The translations under genes were made by a program, and so were the position numbers. The notes under the pieces were generated by a model. The model was given only the letters and a program-made list of their open reading frames with translations. It was not told where the DNA came from and ran no database searches. Below, piece by piece: positions 35,851 through 46,688 of a DNA stretch of 64,000 nt. This DNA comes from Neelides folsomi (Eukaryota > Arthropoda > Collembola > Neelipleona > Neelidae): contig JAQGBZ010000215.1 of the NCBI GenBank assembly GCA_034687125.1, positions 1 to 64,000 of the forward strand. The letters are read 5' to 3'. Numbering within the stretch: position 1 is the stretch's first letter; every line of letters starts with the position of its first letter.

Positions 35851-38665
35851 TCACCGTTTTAAGTTCTTAACATAATTCTCAAGCCCGGTCCAATTAGGAG
35901 AATAGTCAATGACAAGATGTCCTTGGCGATTCATTCCAAAATTTTTAGGGTGTTGAGGAGAAGGTGAAATGGACTTTGGGAGTTCTCGACGAAGACGGAC
36001 GTAATAAGGCGAGGGGCTCCTTGGACATTGAGGTGGAGATTCTCCTCCCATTGTCGGAACGAGGCTGACGTCTTCAGCGTTCCCTCCCCTGTCATACAAA
36101 ATCCAAATTGGTTTCCGAATAATGGAGAGAGTGAAGAAAAAGAAATTTAAGTAATTAATTAATTACTCTCCAAGAAAGTAGAAGGAATCTTTACAGAAAG
36201 GACAACCCTTCTGCTTTATCGTTCCTTCTTTGGCCCCATTTATTGTGGTTGAGGTTGTTCGGGATGAGCAGCAACTTCCATCGCGGCTCCCATTGGAAGA
36301 ACCAATGCTCTCTGAAGAAAAATCTTCCCCATTGATCTCAAACGAATTTGTTGAATCTATAAAAATTAACAATAATTTAACTAATTGATTTTAACTAGGA
36401 ATATCAGTTAAATAATTGGATTTTTTGTTTTAAAAAATTCAAGCATAAATATCTGTATTTAAATACAATTAATTTTTTACAGTCCTTGATAAAACACATT
36501 TTGGACATCTTTGGTGTCTTTAGAAAGCGTGGAGTTTGGAATGAGAATGAAGATGGGCAACTCCCATTGTTTGACCAATACTTTTATTTGATATTGAATT
36601 GTTTAATTAACAATGTTGTTATCCTTAATTATGGTCTTTCTACTAGATGGACAATGCTACCAGCTATAACAAACCTACTTTTATTTTCAGGTTAAAAGTG
36701 AGAGAGATGCACCTCAATTAAATTATTTGGATGTGTGGCTTGAGATCGTGACCATTCTTCTTACCATTTACACCAACTTAAATATTAAATACTATAGTAT
36801 AACATAGTTATAACATAAATGGCATATTAAGTAGCGCATATTAAGATGTCTAGTTGAAATAAATGTTTGAGGTTCATACATGAAATGATTAAACGCTTTT
36901 GAATTATTACTCTCCCTGCCTACTTTTTTTAAAGTGAAATATTCACGCATCTCTTGTAGATGTACATTCACGCTAGTTCGTACATTCACGGCCATGAGCA
37001 GCGATTTTTCACAATCTTCTTTAATTTTATCGAAATCTTTGAACCATTCTCACCCAACTCTCCTTTTCATTCATGTGAGTCTCCTTTAGGGGCCTTGCCA
37101 TATAAAGCACAGAGGCGGCTTGAAAGGTTCGTCTTCACTCTCGATTAGCAAGTTGAGTGTTAAATGGAGTGGAATTCACACGATGACACGATTGAGTCTC
37201 TTACACCACCAACCTCACTTGATTTGCCTCACTCCAACTCCCCTTTCAATTAAAGACCATTTTTATGGTTATCCCTGATTTCTTATCTAACTTGAATTGA
37301 GGTTACGGCTCTCAAACTCTGGCACAAATGGCTCGGTTTTGCGTTGTGAGTCTTACGAGCCGTTGATTTCATCAAATGCTTCATTTGCTTCTTCTTTTTT
37401 ACACCTTTGACAATGATTCTCATGAATCTTCTTTATAGACTTTGTAAATCGCAATGTAAATCAGAACATTACATTTATATGATTTTGTTACTGATTTGGA
37501 AAAGTTCTTATACTACTCTATGTATGTATACCTACTGTATTGTAATTGTATACATATGTAAGTATTTTCATTTCTCCATTTGAATTGCTCACTTGGTTCA
37601 TCACTCCTGATAACAACTAATTTTCTGAGTTTCCCATACAAATCATACAAACTTCACAAGCTACAACATTCCCTACATATTTAGATGTGCAAAATTTAAT
37701 TAATTTTATTAAATAATGCAGCGTGCATGTGCAATGAGAAAAAATGAGATTTTAAAATAAAATTGAGCAAATTTCAAGTACTGACAAACTTCATAGATTG
37801 CATTGACTTAAATATGATAATATGAAATAAAAATAAAATACAAAATATGTAAGTGCCTATGCTAATGTGCAAGTTACTGCATTGACGAAATAGAACTCAT
37901 GTCGTTCACATACATGTCAATATTTTTAATTAGTTAATTTATGATAAATCCGTCTCTGAATATTTAACACTGATTCACACTCATTGTGGTAATGGTATTT
38001 AACAGTTATAAGTTATAATGCTAATAGTGTTGGTGATAATTTGCCTTATAAAAATATAAAAAATTATACTAGGAATAGAAAATAATGATTTGCTTTTTAA
38101 AAATCGAGTGAAGGGGACTTTTGGAATATATCCCACGATTACGAGTATAATCTACAGTACAGTACCGAAGGATCCCTTTAGGAAACCTGGCTCGTATAAT
38201 AATATTATTTATCTTAATTAATGTTAGGTTAACAAGGACATAAAATAAGGTTAATTTCATACCTTTATTAAATAGTAAATGTTGCGTATTTTGTTTACTG
38301 GAATCATTATCGTTTTGATCACAAAGAGCAATCATCGAATCATTTTGAACGGTCACGACATCAAGCAAATAGCAATCCCTCAATCGGGTAGAAGCAAACC
38401 TTGTTAAACTCATCGGCTCAACTGGCATTTGTTTTCGATCAAAGTCTTGAGGAATAATTAAAAGATCTTTTGATACTTCAATTGGTTCTTCAAAAACAGA
38501 AATGCTCTCGTCTTCCTCAATGTCAATGGTCGGTCGATAATTTTCATTTCGGGCTCTGATGCTCAATTGGGAGATCTTTCGAATGTATTTCAGATTTTCA
38601 ATATCCCACGAATCCAAATTCCCATGTCTGGTAATGGCAGAAGAATAAACTTTTTCCATTTTCAT
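35851..38665 (-). CDS. Unrecognised protein (276 aa), probably conserved at the C-terminus
   Basis: Three exons: 38263-38665, 36167-36356 and 35851-36088; 831 nt, exactly 277 codons. The N-terminal part (MEKVYSSAITRHGNLDSWDI, ISQLSIRARNENYRP) is polar. The middle has serine-rich linkers and a short Cys motif (GCPFCKDSFYFLGE). The C-terminus reads SPYYVRLRRELPKSISPSPQ, then NRQGHLVIDYSPNWTGLENY, which has the look of a conserved block, though I cannot name the family. No membrane segment or signal peptide. Intron 1 is unusually long for this window (1.9 kb) and holds an unexplained plus-strand open region at 36481-36810. Confidence 0.7.
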
Positions 38666-40712
38666 GTTAAAATCTTAACCACACATCAAACTAATTGTTC
38701 AATTCTGCGAAAGGGATAATATTAGTTTATGATAAATATTTAGTGACTTAACTTTCATTAAAAAAGTGAATTTACTAAATATTATATTATAGTTGTATAA
38801 TTAAATTATAGTTGAAGTGATTTGGACTTGTATGAGTGAAGGCACTGAATCAAGTGAGTTTGTGCATTAGTAAGGTTTTATATTTTCCTCTTTGCTTTGC
38901 TATGCACTATTTACTTGCAACTACCTGTATGGACTGAACAACCCTTCTAATTTGCTTGAGCTTTAATGGATGAGGGATGAAGCTGAGTTCTGGGGAAGCA
39001 AGGGGAAGGCGAAAAGCCTTTTATTAAACATAAAGACAAGACATTTCAATCAATTGTCTCACTTTATTGTCTTATTGAAAGTACCTTCAACATGTACAGT
39101 TAATTGTAAGTACTTATGTATGTAAACCGATTTTACTCCCGTTGTTAACCCTTTAAACATATCTCTTAAACACTGAACTAATTAACGGATTTAGTAAATT
39201 TTATATAATTGGGGCATATGTAAATAACTTTTTGAATAATATTAACAGTTTGTATCAAGCTCACATGTCAGTAAGGATAATTGTCAAAGTCAAACGGCAA
39301 GCTTTATTTCATTTTCTCATTTTAACGATTTCAATCTAAAGTCGACACGTTGAATTCGGTTAAATATATATTAAACAAATATAAATATTGTTAAGTACTG
39401 CTAAAGAACTCTTTCTAATGATTATATGGTATAAATGTTACATTTACTTATTTCTTATTTATTTCCAACGCCTATGTTGCTTCATCAATTCGTAGAATAA
39501 TAATAACGCTATCATTATTAATAAAATAACAAATATAGCAGACAGTATAAGGAAATATTTAATGGAGTTGATGGCTAAACAAAAGTAAATGTTTTTAAGA
39601 ATTCTTTGTAAGTCAAAACTGTCTCGCTTTAGCTATCATAATATGATCTTCCCTATTAGACAATTACATTTGTTGTTAGAGTTTAGACGTTGAACGGTAA
39701 ACGTCTAATCATGAAAACAATTTTTGGGTAAAATATCTCTGGTGGGAGTAAATGGGAATTAAGAAAGACTTGTTCTAATTCTTCTATTCCTGTGTTTTCT
39801 GAAGGTATGAACGCGAAACTAACACCAAGATTAGCGTTTTTTAGATATCCTTATTATTCTTATTGTTAGACTACCTCCACATTACATTTAATTGCTTGAT
39901 CGCTGACGCAGAAAAAAATATTTGTAAGCTAAACGCTGAATGTTTATTTACCTGTATTTCCTGAATTTAATTTTGTATTCAGGCATTACTTGTTGTATAT
40001 CTATTTACCTTATTATAGCTTCATTCATACATTATAATATCAAATAATTAATTCTTTTTTCTGCTTTGTTTCCTCCAATGCAATTGCAATGGCCTTAATC
40101 TCTTGGAATGAATTGTAAAATACGAATAAAAGTATTTTTAAGTGAATTCTCATCCGGGTCCTCCCTTCGTCCTGCACACAAAATTAGGAAAGATCTGTTC
40201 CAAGTATTTGTAGGTAAATAAGTAAGTAGATTAATGATAGTATTTTTTGATACTACGTGGATTTACTTAAATATAACATATTGTAGCATGTATTTGAAAT
40301 TTGAAATATGTAATACTATAAAATACTAAATGCTAAAGTCTTTATAATTTACAGTAATCAATCACATAAATTGCCTCACAATGTCACTGGTCACTGACCC
40401 CATTTTATTAGGAGAGCAAAATGATATAAAAAACAATGATTATTAGTGTAGAATTATTATTGTATCAAAGCAGTTTTATATAAATGCAGTGGAGCATTAA
40501 ATTGACACAACTTTTGATTTTATTTTCTAAAAAAGTAAAGAATGAGAACCAATAGCCAAAAGCATTTGTCAAGTCGGATAGAAAAGTATTTTATTAGTTC
40601 ATAAATGGATTTTGAGTGTTGAGTCTCAGCGGTGGTTCGAGGAGTAAATGGACCGATAATTGAGCCATAAAAGCAGAATCTCCAAGGGTGGCTTCATAAA
40701 GATGTGAGGGCG
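38666..40712. promoter_or_regulatory. Large intergenic region upstream of bursicon, with a TATA-like box
   Basis: Two kilobases without a recognised gene between divergent genes, the longest gene-free stretch in the window. At 40475-40485 TTTATATAAAT lies about 230 bp before the bursicon start and could be its TATA box. A spacious regulatory region would suit a tightly cell-specific neurohormone gene; that is inference. Confidence 0.45.
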
Positions 40713-41392
40713 ATGATGGCCCACATCCTCCGGAGTCTTCTCTTCCTCTACCTCTGCCACGGACTTGGGAAGATCTTCCTTTCGGTTGCAGGTGAAGATT
40801 GTCGCATCACGCCAGTCCTCCACGTTCTTCAACATCAAGGATGTCACCCGATGACGATACCCTCATTTGCTTGCATTGGCAAATGCACCTCTTATGTCCA
40901 GGTCAAACCTCATTTAAAAATATTTCATATATCATATTGAATATAATTCTAACCACAATCATTTCCTTATACGTATTATTTATCTATTTATTAAATAAAG
41001 GTATCTGGATCGAAGATGTGGCAAACAGAGCGTTCCTGCATGTGCTGTCAAGAAAGTGGAGTCAGGGAAGCCACAATTGTTCTTCAGTGCCCAAAAGCTC
41101 CTCCTGGAGCTCCAAAGTTTCAGAAGGCAAGTGGTGTAATTTCTATTGTCATTTTAACACACATCTAATCACAATTATGTGTGAACAATATAAACACATG
41201 AATTTGAATCGATTATTTATTCGTCTTAATCAAATATGACAGGTCGTTACGAAAGCACCGGTGGATTGCATGTGCCGCCCATGTACTGCTGTTGATGAAG
41301 ATTCGGTGATGCCACAGGAAATGTCAATGACTGGTCTTGATGAATCAATCCCTCTTTCCATGGTACGAGTTCAGCTGCAAAGTAATTTGTGA
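40713..41392 (+). CDS. Burs: Bursicon alpha subunit, cystine-knot neurohormone, complete (154 aa)
   Basis: Three exons: 40713-40901, 41001-41126 and 41243-41392; 155 codons with stop. After a signal peptide the mature chain reads EDCRITPVLHVLQHQGCHP, IPSFACIGKCTSYVQVSGSK, MWQTERSCMCCQESGVRE, then TKAPVDCMCRPC. These are the diagnostic blocks of bursicon alpha, with all the cysteine-knot residues. Bursicon alpha pairs with partner-of-bursicon and signals through the GPCR LGR2/rickets to drive cuticle tanning and wing expansion after moulting. Intron 2 begins GCAAGT after AAG, a GC-AG intron forced by the conserved FQK-VVTKAP junction. The first in-frame ATG pair (40713, 40716) follows; 40713 was chosen. 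No beta-subunit gene is present in the window. Confidence 0.97.
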
Positions 41393-42206
41393 AGAAGAAT
41401 ATGATAGTGAAATAATTATAATTAATCCCATTTGCGAATTGTGATGCAAAAGAGAAAAAAATACTATGCACGTTTTATACGAGTTGTTCGAAAACAAAGC
41501 TCGTATTAATTAGCCTAATTGTACGCATCCGTTATTAGATGGAAGAAATATTTAATAAGCGCTTTCATAACTTCGACCATTTTTAAGCTCGGGAAATATA
41601 TAATTTTAATTGCAGCTATACCTATTTCAAGAATATGATATTCAATTATCATTTGCATTACTTATTTCATAATTTCTTCATTGAAAATGAATAAACGCTA
41701 TTGTGTATAAAAGACATCTCTGTGTAATATCAAAATATTATCAATCCTATATCAAATCACGGTAGCATCCTTTCTCACGCAATGACATACAAAGGTCTAG
41801 TCTCAAGAAAGATGGCAAGGGTAATATGAAAAATACTTAAACTTGCAGCATAGATCACGGTCTTCTTTTCCGCGAAACTTGATTTTATAGTGTGCTTTTA
41901 AAACGAAACGAGGAAATAAATCTGCAAAAAGTTAAACGCAAAACTTAAAAGGTATTTTGTATTTTAAAAGGTAAAGTTGTATTTGAACATAAAGGAGGAA
42001 GAGGAAAACAACAATTAAGACAAGGGTGCGTGTAACGTATAGTTAAGTGAGGAGAGCAAGACAAGTAGGAAGGAAACGGAAAAACTGAAAGAGGATTTAA
42101 CAGAAAGCTGTAGGCTGGAGCAAAGCTCTTGTTTTGCATATTATTTGCACAATTTTGCTACAAAGTTTTGTGAAGAATAATTCAATTTTAATACCATATT
42201 AATAAA
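41393..42206. other. Intergenic between bursicon and LSG1
   Basis: No gene recognised. It must hold the 3' end of bursicon and the LSG1 promoter. A minus-strand open frame at 41945-42139 lacks any motif. Confidence 0.4.
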
Positions 42207-44567
42207 ATGGGACGGAAAGCTGCCACAAGTTTGGGGAAATCCCTTGTGAGAAGAAACAAACCTGGCTGGGATAAGATTTCTACAACTGTAATTGTTTAAT
42301 TAATTATTAAATACTATTTAAATATCCTTCAGAATCATTATAGAATATTTTCATTTACATATTGTCGAAAAATCAACAGCATTTTATATTTTAGGATCGC
42401 CATACTCAAGATGTTGCTCCAGTGTTAAAATCATTAACAGAAGAATCTTCTTATGAAGAATTTATTGCAACTGCAGCTCTTGCTGGAAAGGACTTTACTG
42501 CCGAGAAACTTAATATTAAATTTGTTTCCCTTTCTTCACCCGATGACCGGGAAGAGGAGATTTTTACTGAAGAGGAAAAGAAGCTCGTGGTTGTTCCGAG
42601 ACGACCTCGTTGGACTACTGAGATGACAGCCGAAGAGCTTGACACGGCAGAAAAGGAAGCGTTCCTTATGTGGAGACGATCAATGGCTAACTTACAAGAA
42701 AAAGAAGGAATCACGCCATTTGAGCGAAATATTGAAGTTTGGAGACAATTATGGAGAGTTGTGGAAAAATCAAATATTGTCGTTCAAATTGTCGATGCAA
42801 GAAATCCACTTCTGTATAGGTAAAAATTAAATAAAAACACATAGCTTATAATGTTACTGCGATCTCAATTAAATTATTATAACTATTAAATTATTTGTAT
42901 TAATGATTCCTTATAATAATAATATCATTATTTTATTCTGATATTTGTATTAATTATATTACCCGAATTATATCTGATTTTAGATGTGACGATCTTGAAT
43001 GTTATGTAAAAGAAATGGGGAAAACAAATGTTTTGCTCATCAACAAGGCTGATTTCCTTACCGAAAGTCAACGAGCAGTATGGAGCAATTATTTTACTTC
43101 AATCAACCTTCAACACGCCTTTTACTCCGCCGCAATGGAAACTTTAAAAATTGGGAAGAAGGAGACCATTGAAGAAGAAGATGAAGATTTTGAATCTGAT
43201 TCCGATTCCGATTCTGAGGAAGAATGCCAAGAAACAAACGAAGTCGAGAAAATGGAAGAGCCCGAAAAAACTCTTCATTCCTCGTTGAACTCTTCCAGGA
43301 TTCTCGACAGAGAAGAATTAATTGACTATCTACGTACATTTAAATCATTGTCCAATGGGATTTTGAACGTTGGGTTGGTTGGTTATCCCAATGTTGGAAA
43401 AAGCTCTACGATTAATTCGTTAATGGCTTCAAAACACACCTCTGTTTCGTCAACACCAGGGAAAACAAAGCACTTTCAGGTATGTCAAACATTTAATTTT
43501 ATTTAAAGCTGTTTTTTACCTAATTACAATTAATTATTTAAACATTAATTTTTTATTTGGTCGTCCTTTAGACCTTATTCTTAGAAGAAGACATTCTTCT
43601 GTGCGATTGTCCAGGTTTAGTCATGCCTGCTTTTGGTGGATCAAAAGGTGAAATGGTCTTGGGTGGGATTTTGCCAATCGATCAGCTGACAAGTTACGAC
43701 CAAGCTATGGATTTGCTGTCACAGAGAATTCCAAAATCAACATTAGAAAAGAGATACGGAATCACATTACCTAAAGAATATAATTACACAGATGTGTTAA
43801 ATTCTTACGCATGTAATTTAAATAGAAAACTATAAATATTCATTCCTCATGTTACTAATATTATGTTTTTAATTCGCAATAATTTAATTTGACTTTTTAG
43901 TCATTCGTGGCTTTATGACCGCAAGAGGACTTCCTGATGGTTCAAGAGCTGCTCGAAAAATGCTTAAAGATTATGTGGACGGAAAGACGATTTATTCTTA
44001 CGCTCCCCCGAATTACGAGGAATCAAACTATCGAATAAATGAGGAAATTGAAAGAAATGAAATTTTTGAGTCTAAATCTGATGAAACAGGCGAAAAGGTT
44101 GGAATATAAATTGTCTTTTTATAAATTCTTGTTTATAAAGATGAACACAGATTTACTATTTATTGATTTTCACTGTTATATAGAAAACTACCTTGAAGAA
44201 AACTAACAGGGAAAAAGATCTTGATACCCAATTTTTTAATCCGTATGCAGCAAGTGCACACATTAAAGGAAGGCAAATGATTGCCTCTGGATCTTCATCA
44301 TCTGCTACAAGGTTTAAATTATAAACTAACCCTACTATTCACTATGCATACTCTTTGTACATGAATAATTTTAGATATAAGTAATATATTAATATATAAT
44401 GACTGAGGTTCTTATATTTTAATATGGAATCACTGTATATTAAATATGAAAATATTTTCTTTAATTATTTTAGTGCCGAAGGAAAGGAATGGAAGAAACA
44501 AAATAAACACAGCAACAAAAACAAAAAAGAAAAATTGAGGAGAGTTTATCGCCATCTTGATGTTTAG
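42207..44567 (+). CDS. Lsg1: Large subunit GTPase 1 (LSG1/NS3 type), circularly permuted GTPase (553 aa)
   Basis: Seven exons: 42207-42287, 42395-42819, 42984-43479, 43572-43812, 43901-44097, 44184-44311 and 44474-44567; 1662 nt, 554 codons. Cytoplasmic GTPase that releases the NMD3 export adaptor from 60S subunits. The GTPase motifs appear in permuted order: VDARNPLLYR, then G4 (LLINKADF), G1 (GLVGYPNVGKSS), G2 (STPGKTKHFQT) and G3 (DCPG). An acidic insert (EEEDEDFESDSDSDSEEE) sits between G4 and G1, as in orthologues. The C-terminus has FIRGFMTARGLPDGSRAAR and a basic tail ending RRVYRHLDV. Starts MGRKAATSLGKSLVRR, like orthologues. Confidence 0.97.
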
Positions 44568-44770
44568 TTTAATTCGATGTCGTATGAATTTCCAGTGATA
44601 AAATAATATTATGTTGTTTTTGCCAATGTTTTTTTATTCTTAAAAACGGAAAATAATGGAAAATGAACTTTTTATATAAATAATGGTATTAAAAATAAAG
44701 TTCATTGTTAATTAAATTTTTGTAATTACTTACAAAAAATGGTTGAATGGTTGGCAAAAGAAAAAAATAT

Positions 44771-45729
44771 CTAATAGAAAAAAATGCAATGGAGAAGATT
44801 TCTGTGTGATTTTGCTTTTGCTTCAAACTCAAGAAGTCTTTCGTCGATTTCATTATCCAAATCGTCTGCTTGTGAAAGCTAAATAAAATCATTCATTTAT
44901 TAAAAAAATTTATGTTCATGTCCTATCTATCCATATTTCATATTTATACTCTATACATATATAATACAAACAGGCTTTTATCAAATGTTAAAATGATAAT
45001 GCTTGTATTTGAACATTTCAAATAAATTCACCAATGTCACAAGTTCCCAAATCAGGAATGCTCCGATGGTCGCCTCTTCGTGGTTATCCTGAATGTCAAT
45101 GTTGATGACATGAACTGGGTCATTATCTACAGGAACTCTCGAATCCAAATCTAGTGATAAATACATTTTAACCTTTTATAACACAATTAGTTAAAAACTC
45201 AAATGTTCAAAACGATTATAATTTACAAAATTAATATTGATAATTTATTTGATTACATTCAACGGCTTGATCATACACTCTTTCTTCACATGTGATGATC
45301 AGTTCGAACTTTTCTAGATTTGATTGAAATCTTTCAGGTTTCAATTTAAGCCTCCGGTTTCGATCCAACATGTGAAGTAGCCCATTTTGCGTGTACCTTA
45401 AATATTAAAACAAAAAATTATCTCCTCGTCCAAGAAAAAAACATTAATTTAAAGTTAGATTGTCAAAATTACTTATTTTGAATTTTTATATATTTGGCTT
45501 ACAGAGAATTATCTTTTGTTAATAGATCATGGTAAATGTGGTCATAAGTCGTTCCAAACTCGTAGACATTGGGCTGATTCGGTGATGAGCCCGGAAGCTT
45601 GACTTTATCACCAGTTCCATAGGATTTCACAGCAAATCCCTTCTTTGACAAGAATGCATGAGCCTCCATGGACCGATTCATGTTGGAAGAGCAAAGCACG
45701 GCAATCCGCATATTATCCTCTAACCCCAT
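44771..45729 (-). CDS. Ssu72: SSU72 RNA polymerase II CTD phosphatase (197 aa)
   Basis: Four exons: 45503-45729, 45257-45396, 45032-45150 and 44771-44878; 594 nt, 198 codons, matching the family length of about 195. Protein phosphatase for Ser5 of the Pol II C-terminal repeat, part of the 3'-end processing machinery. The catalytic loop VLCSSNMNRSMEAH contains the CX5RS signature. The second half has PVHVINIDIQDNHEEATIGA, nearly invariant in the family, and the chain ends in an LLHCIFFY-like tail as usual. It is tail-to-tail with LSG1, 203 bp apart, and head-to-head with the SMYD gene. Confidence 0.96.
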
Positions 45730-46688
45730 TTTGTCGAAATGAACAATTTAGGTCAACTATTAAAACACAAAAATCAGTTTCCTTTCGTCCTTTAACCTTT
45801 AACCCTACCGAAAGCAAATGCAAATTAATTACAAATAGTTCGGCAAAGCTTTCAATACCAAGATTTGAAAGGTTGTCCAAAGAAGTCCGTACTTTAGAAG
45901 CAGGCATTCAAAGTCCCAAACACCCCCAACATATCTAAAGTTCCTTATAATATTGATGAATACTCCAAGCTGCAATGATGCATATCTGTATACTGCAAGA
46001 AAACACAACCGTGCCTTAAATTGTTAATTGCAGAATTACAATAGTATACATATCTTATGTTGAGTATAATAATAATTTCACAATCTATAGATCTGTTTCT
46101 ATTCTTCCCAAAGCTTAGAAATTATTCAGAGACCAAAATTGGTATAAAACTCTAAACTAATATTGAAACTTACAAGGGATGTCCATTGCATGTTCATGGA
46201 TGTACCACATAGTTACTTATCGTACTCATACCTTACTCATCCTTGGAATAATTATAACTTTAAGTAAAGTTTCACGTCCACCTGTCAGTATGTTTACATT
46301 CACCTGTTTTCAAAAATTAATAACAAATAATTTAGAGTGTGTTTAGAGCTTATCTTTATTACCTTTTATGCGAAGGATAAGGATTCCTCTATGACTCCGA
46401 AGGAATCCATAGGGGAGAAAGATAAGGAAAATAGAATAAGTAAAGTAATTTAAGAAAAGGTCTCCATCGAAGGGAGCCATTCCACTTAAGTGCAAAGTGA
46501 ACTTCAAGGAACCGAAGTGAAAGAACGTCTGATATAAATATAATTCAATAAACAGAGAAATGGTCCACTTCTAAGCTCAACTATATAATACAGGTTAACT
46601 TTGATCCTACTTTCTTCATTTGAACATTAAATCTCGATCAGAGTTGAACTCTTCTGCAAAACTGAATATACGAGTCGTATCGTATAAA
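45730..46688. promoter_or_regulatory. Divergent spacer between SSU72 and SMYD genes
   Basis: About 960 bp between two start codons. It contains an imperfect inverted pair around 46345-46430 (TTATCTTT and AAAGATAAG flanking GGATTCCTCTATG-like halves). No gene recognised. Confidence 0.4.

Noticed and set aside
40626..40847. Minus-strand open frame over bursicon exon 1
   Set aside because: Antisense shadow; the plus strand encodes the conserved bursicon cysteine pattern.
41945..42139. Minus-strand frame rich in Pro/Ser/Phe
   Set aside because: Low complexity, no splice partners, no recognisable domain.
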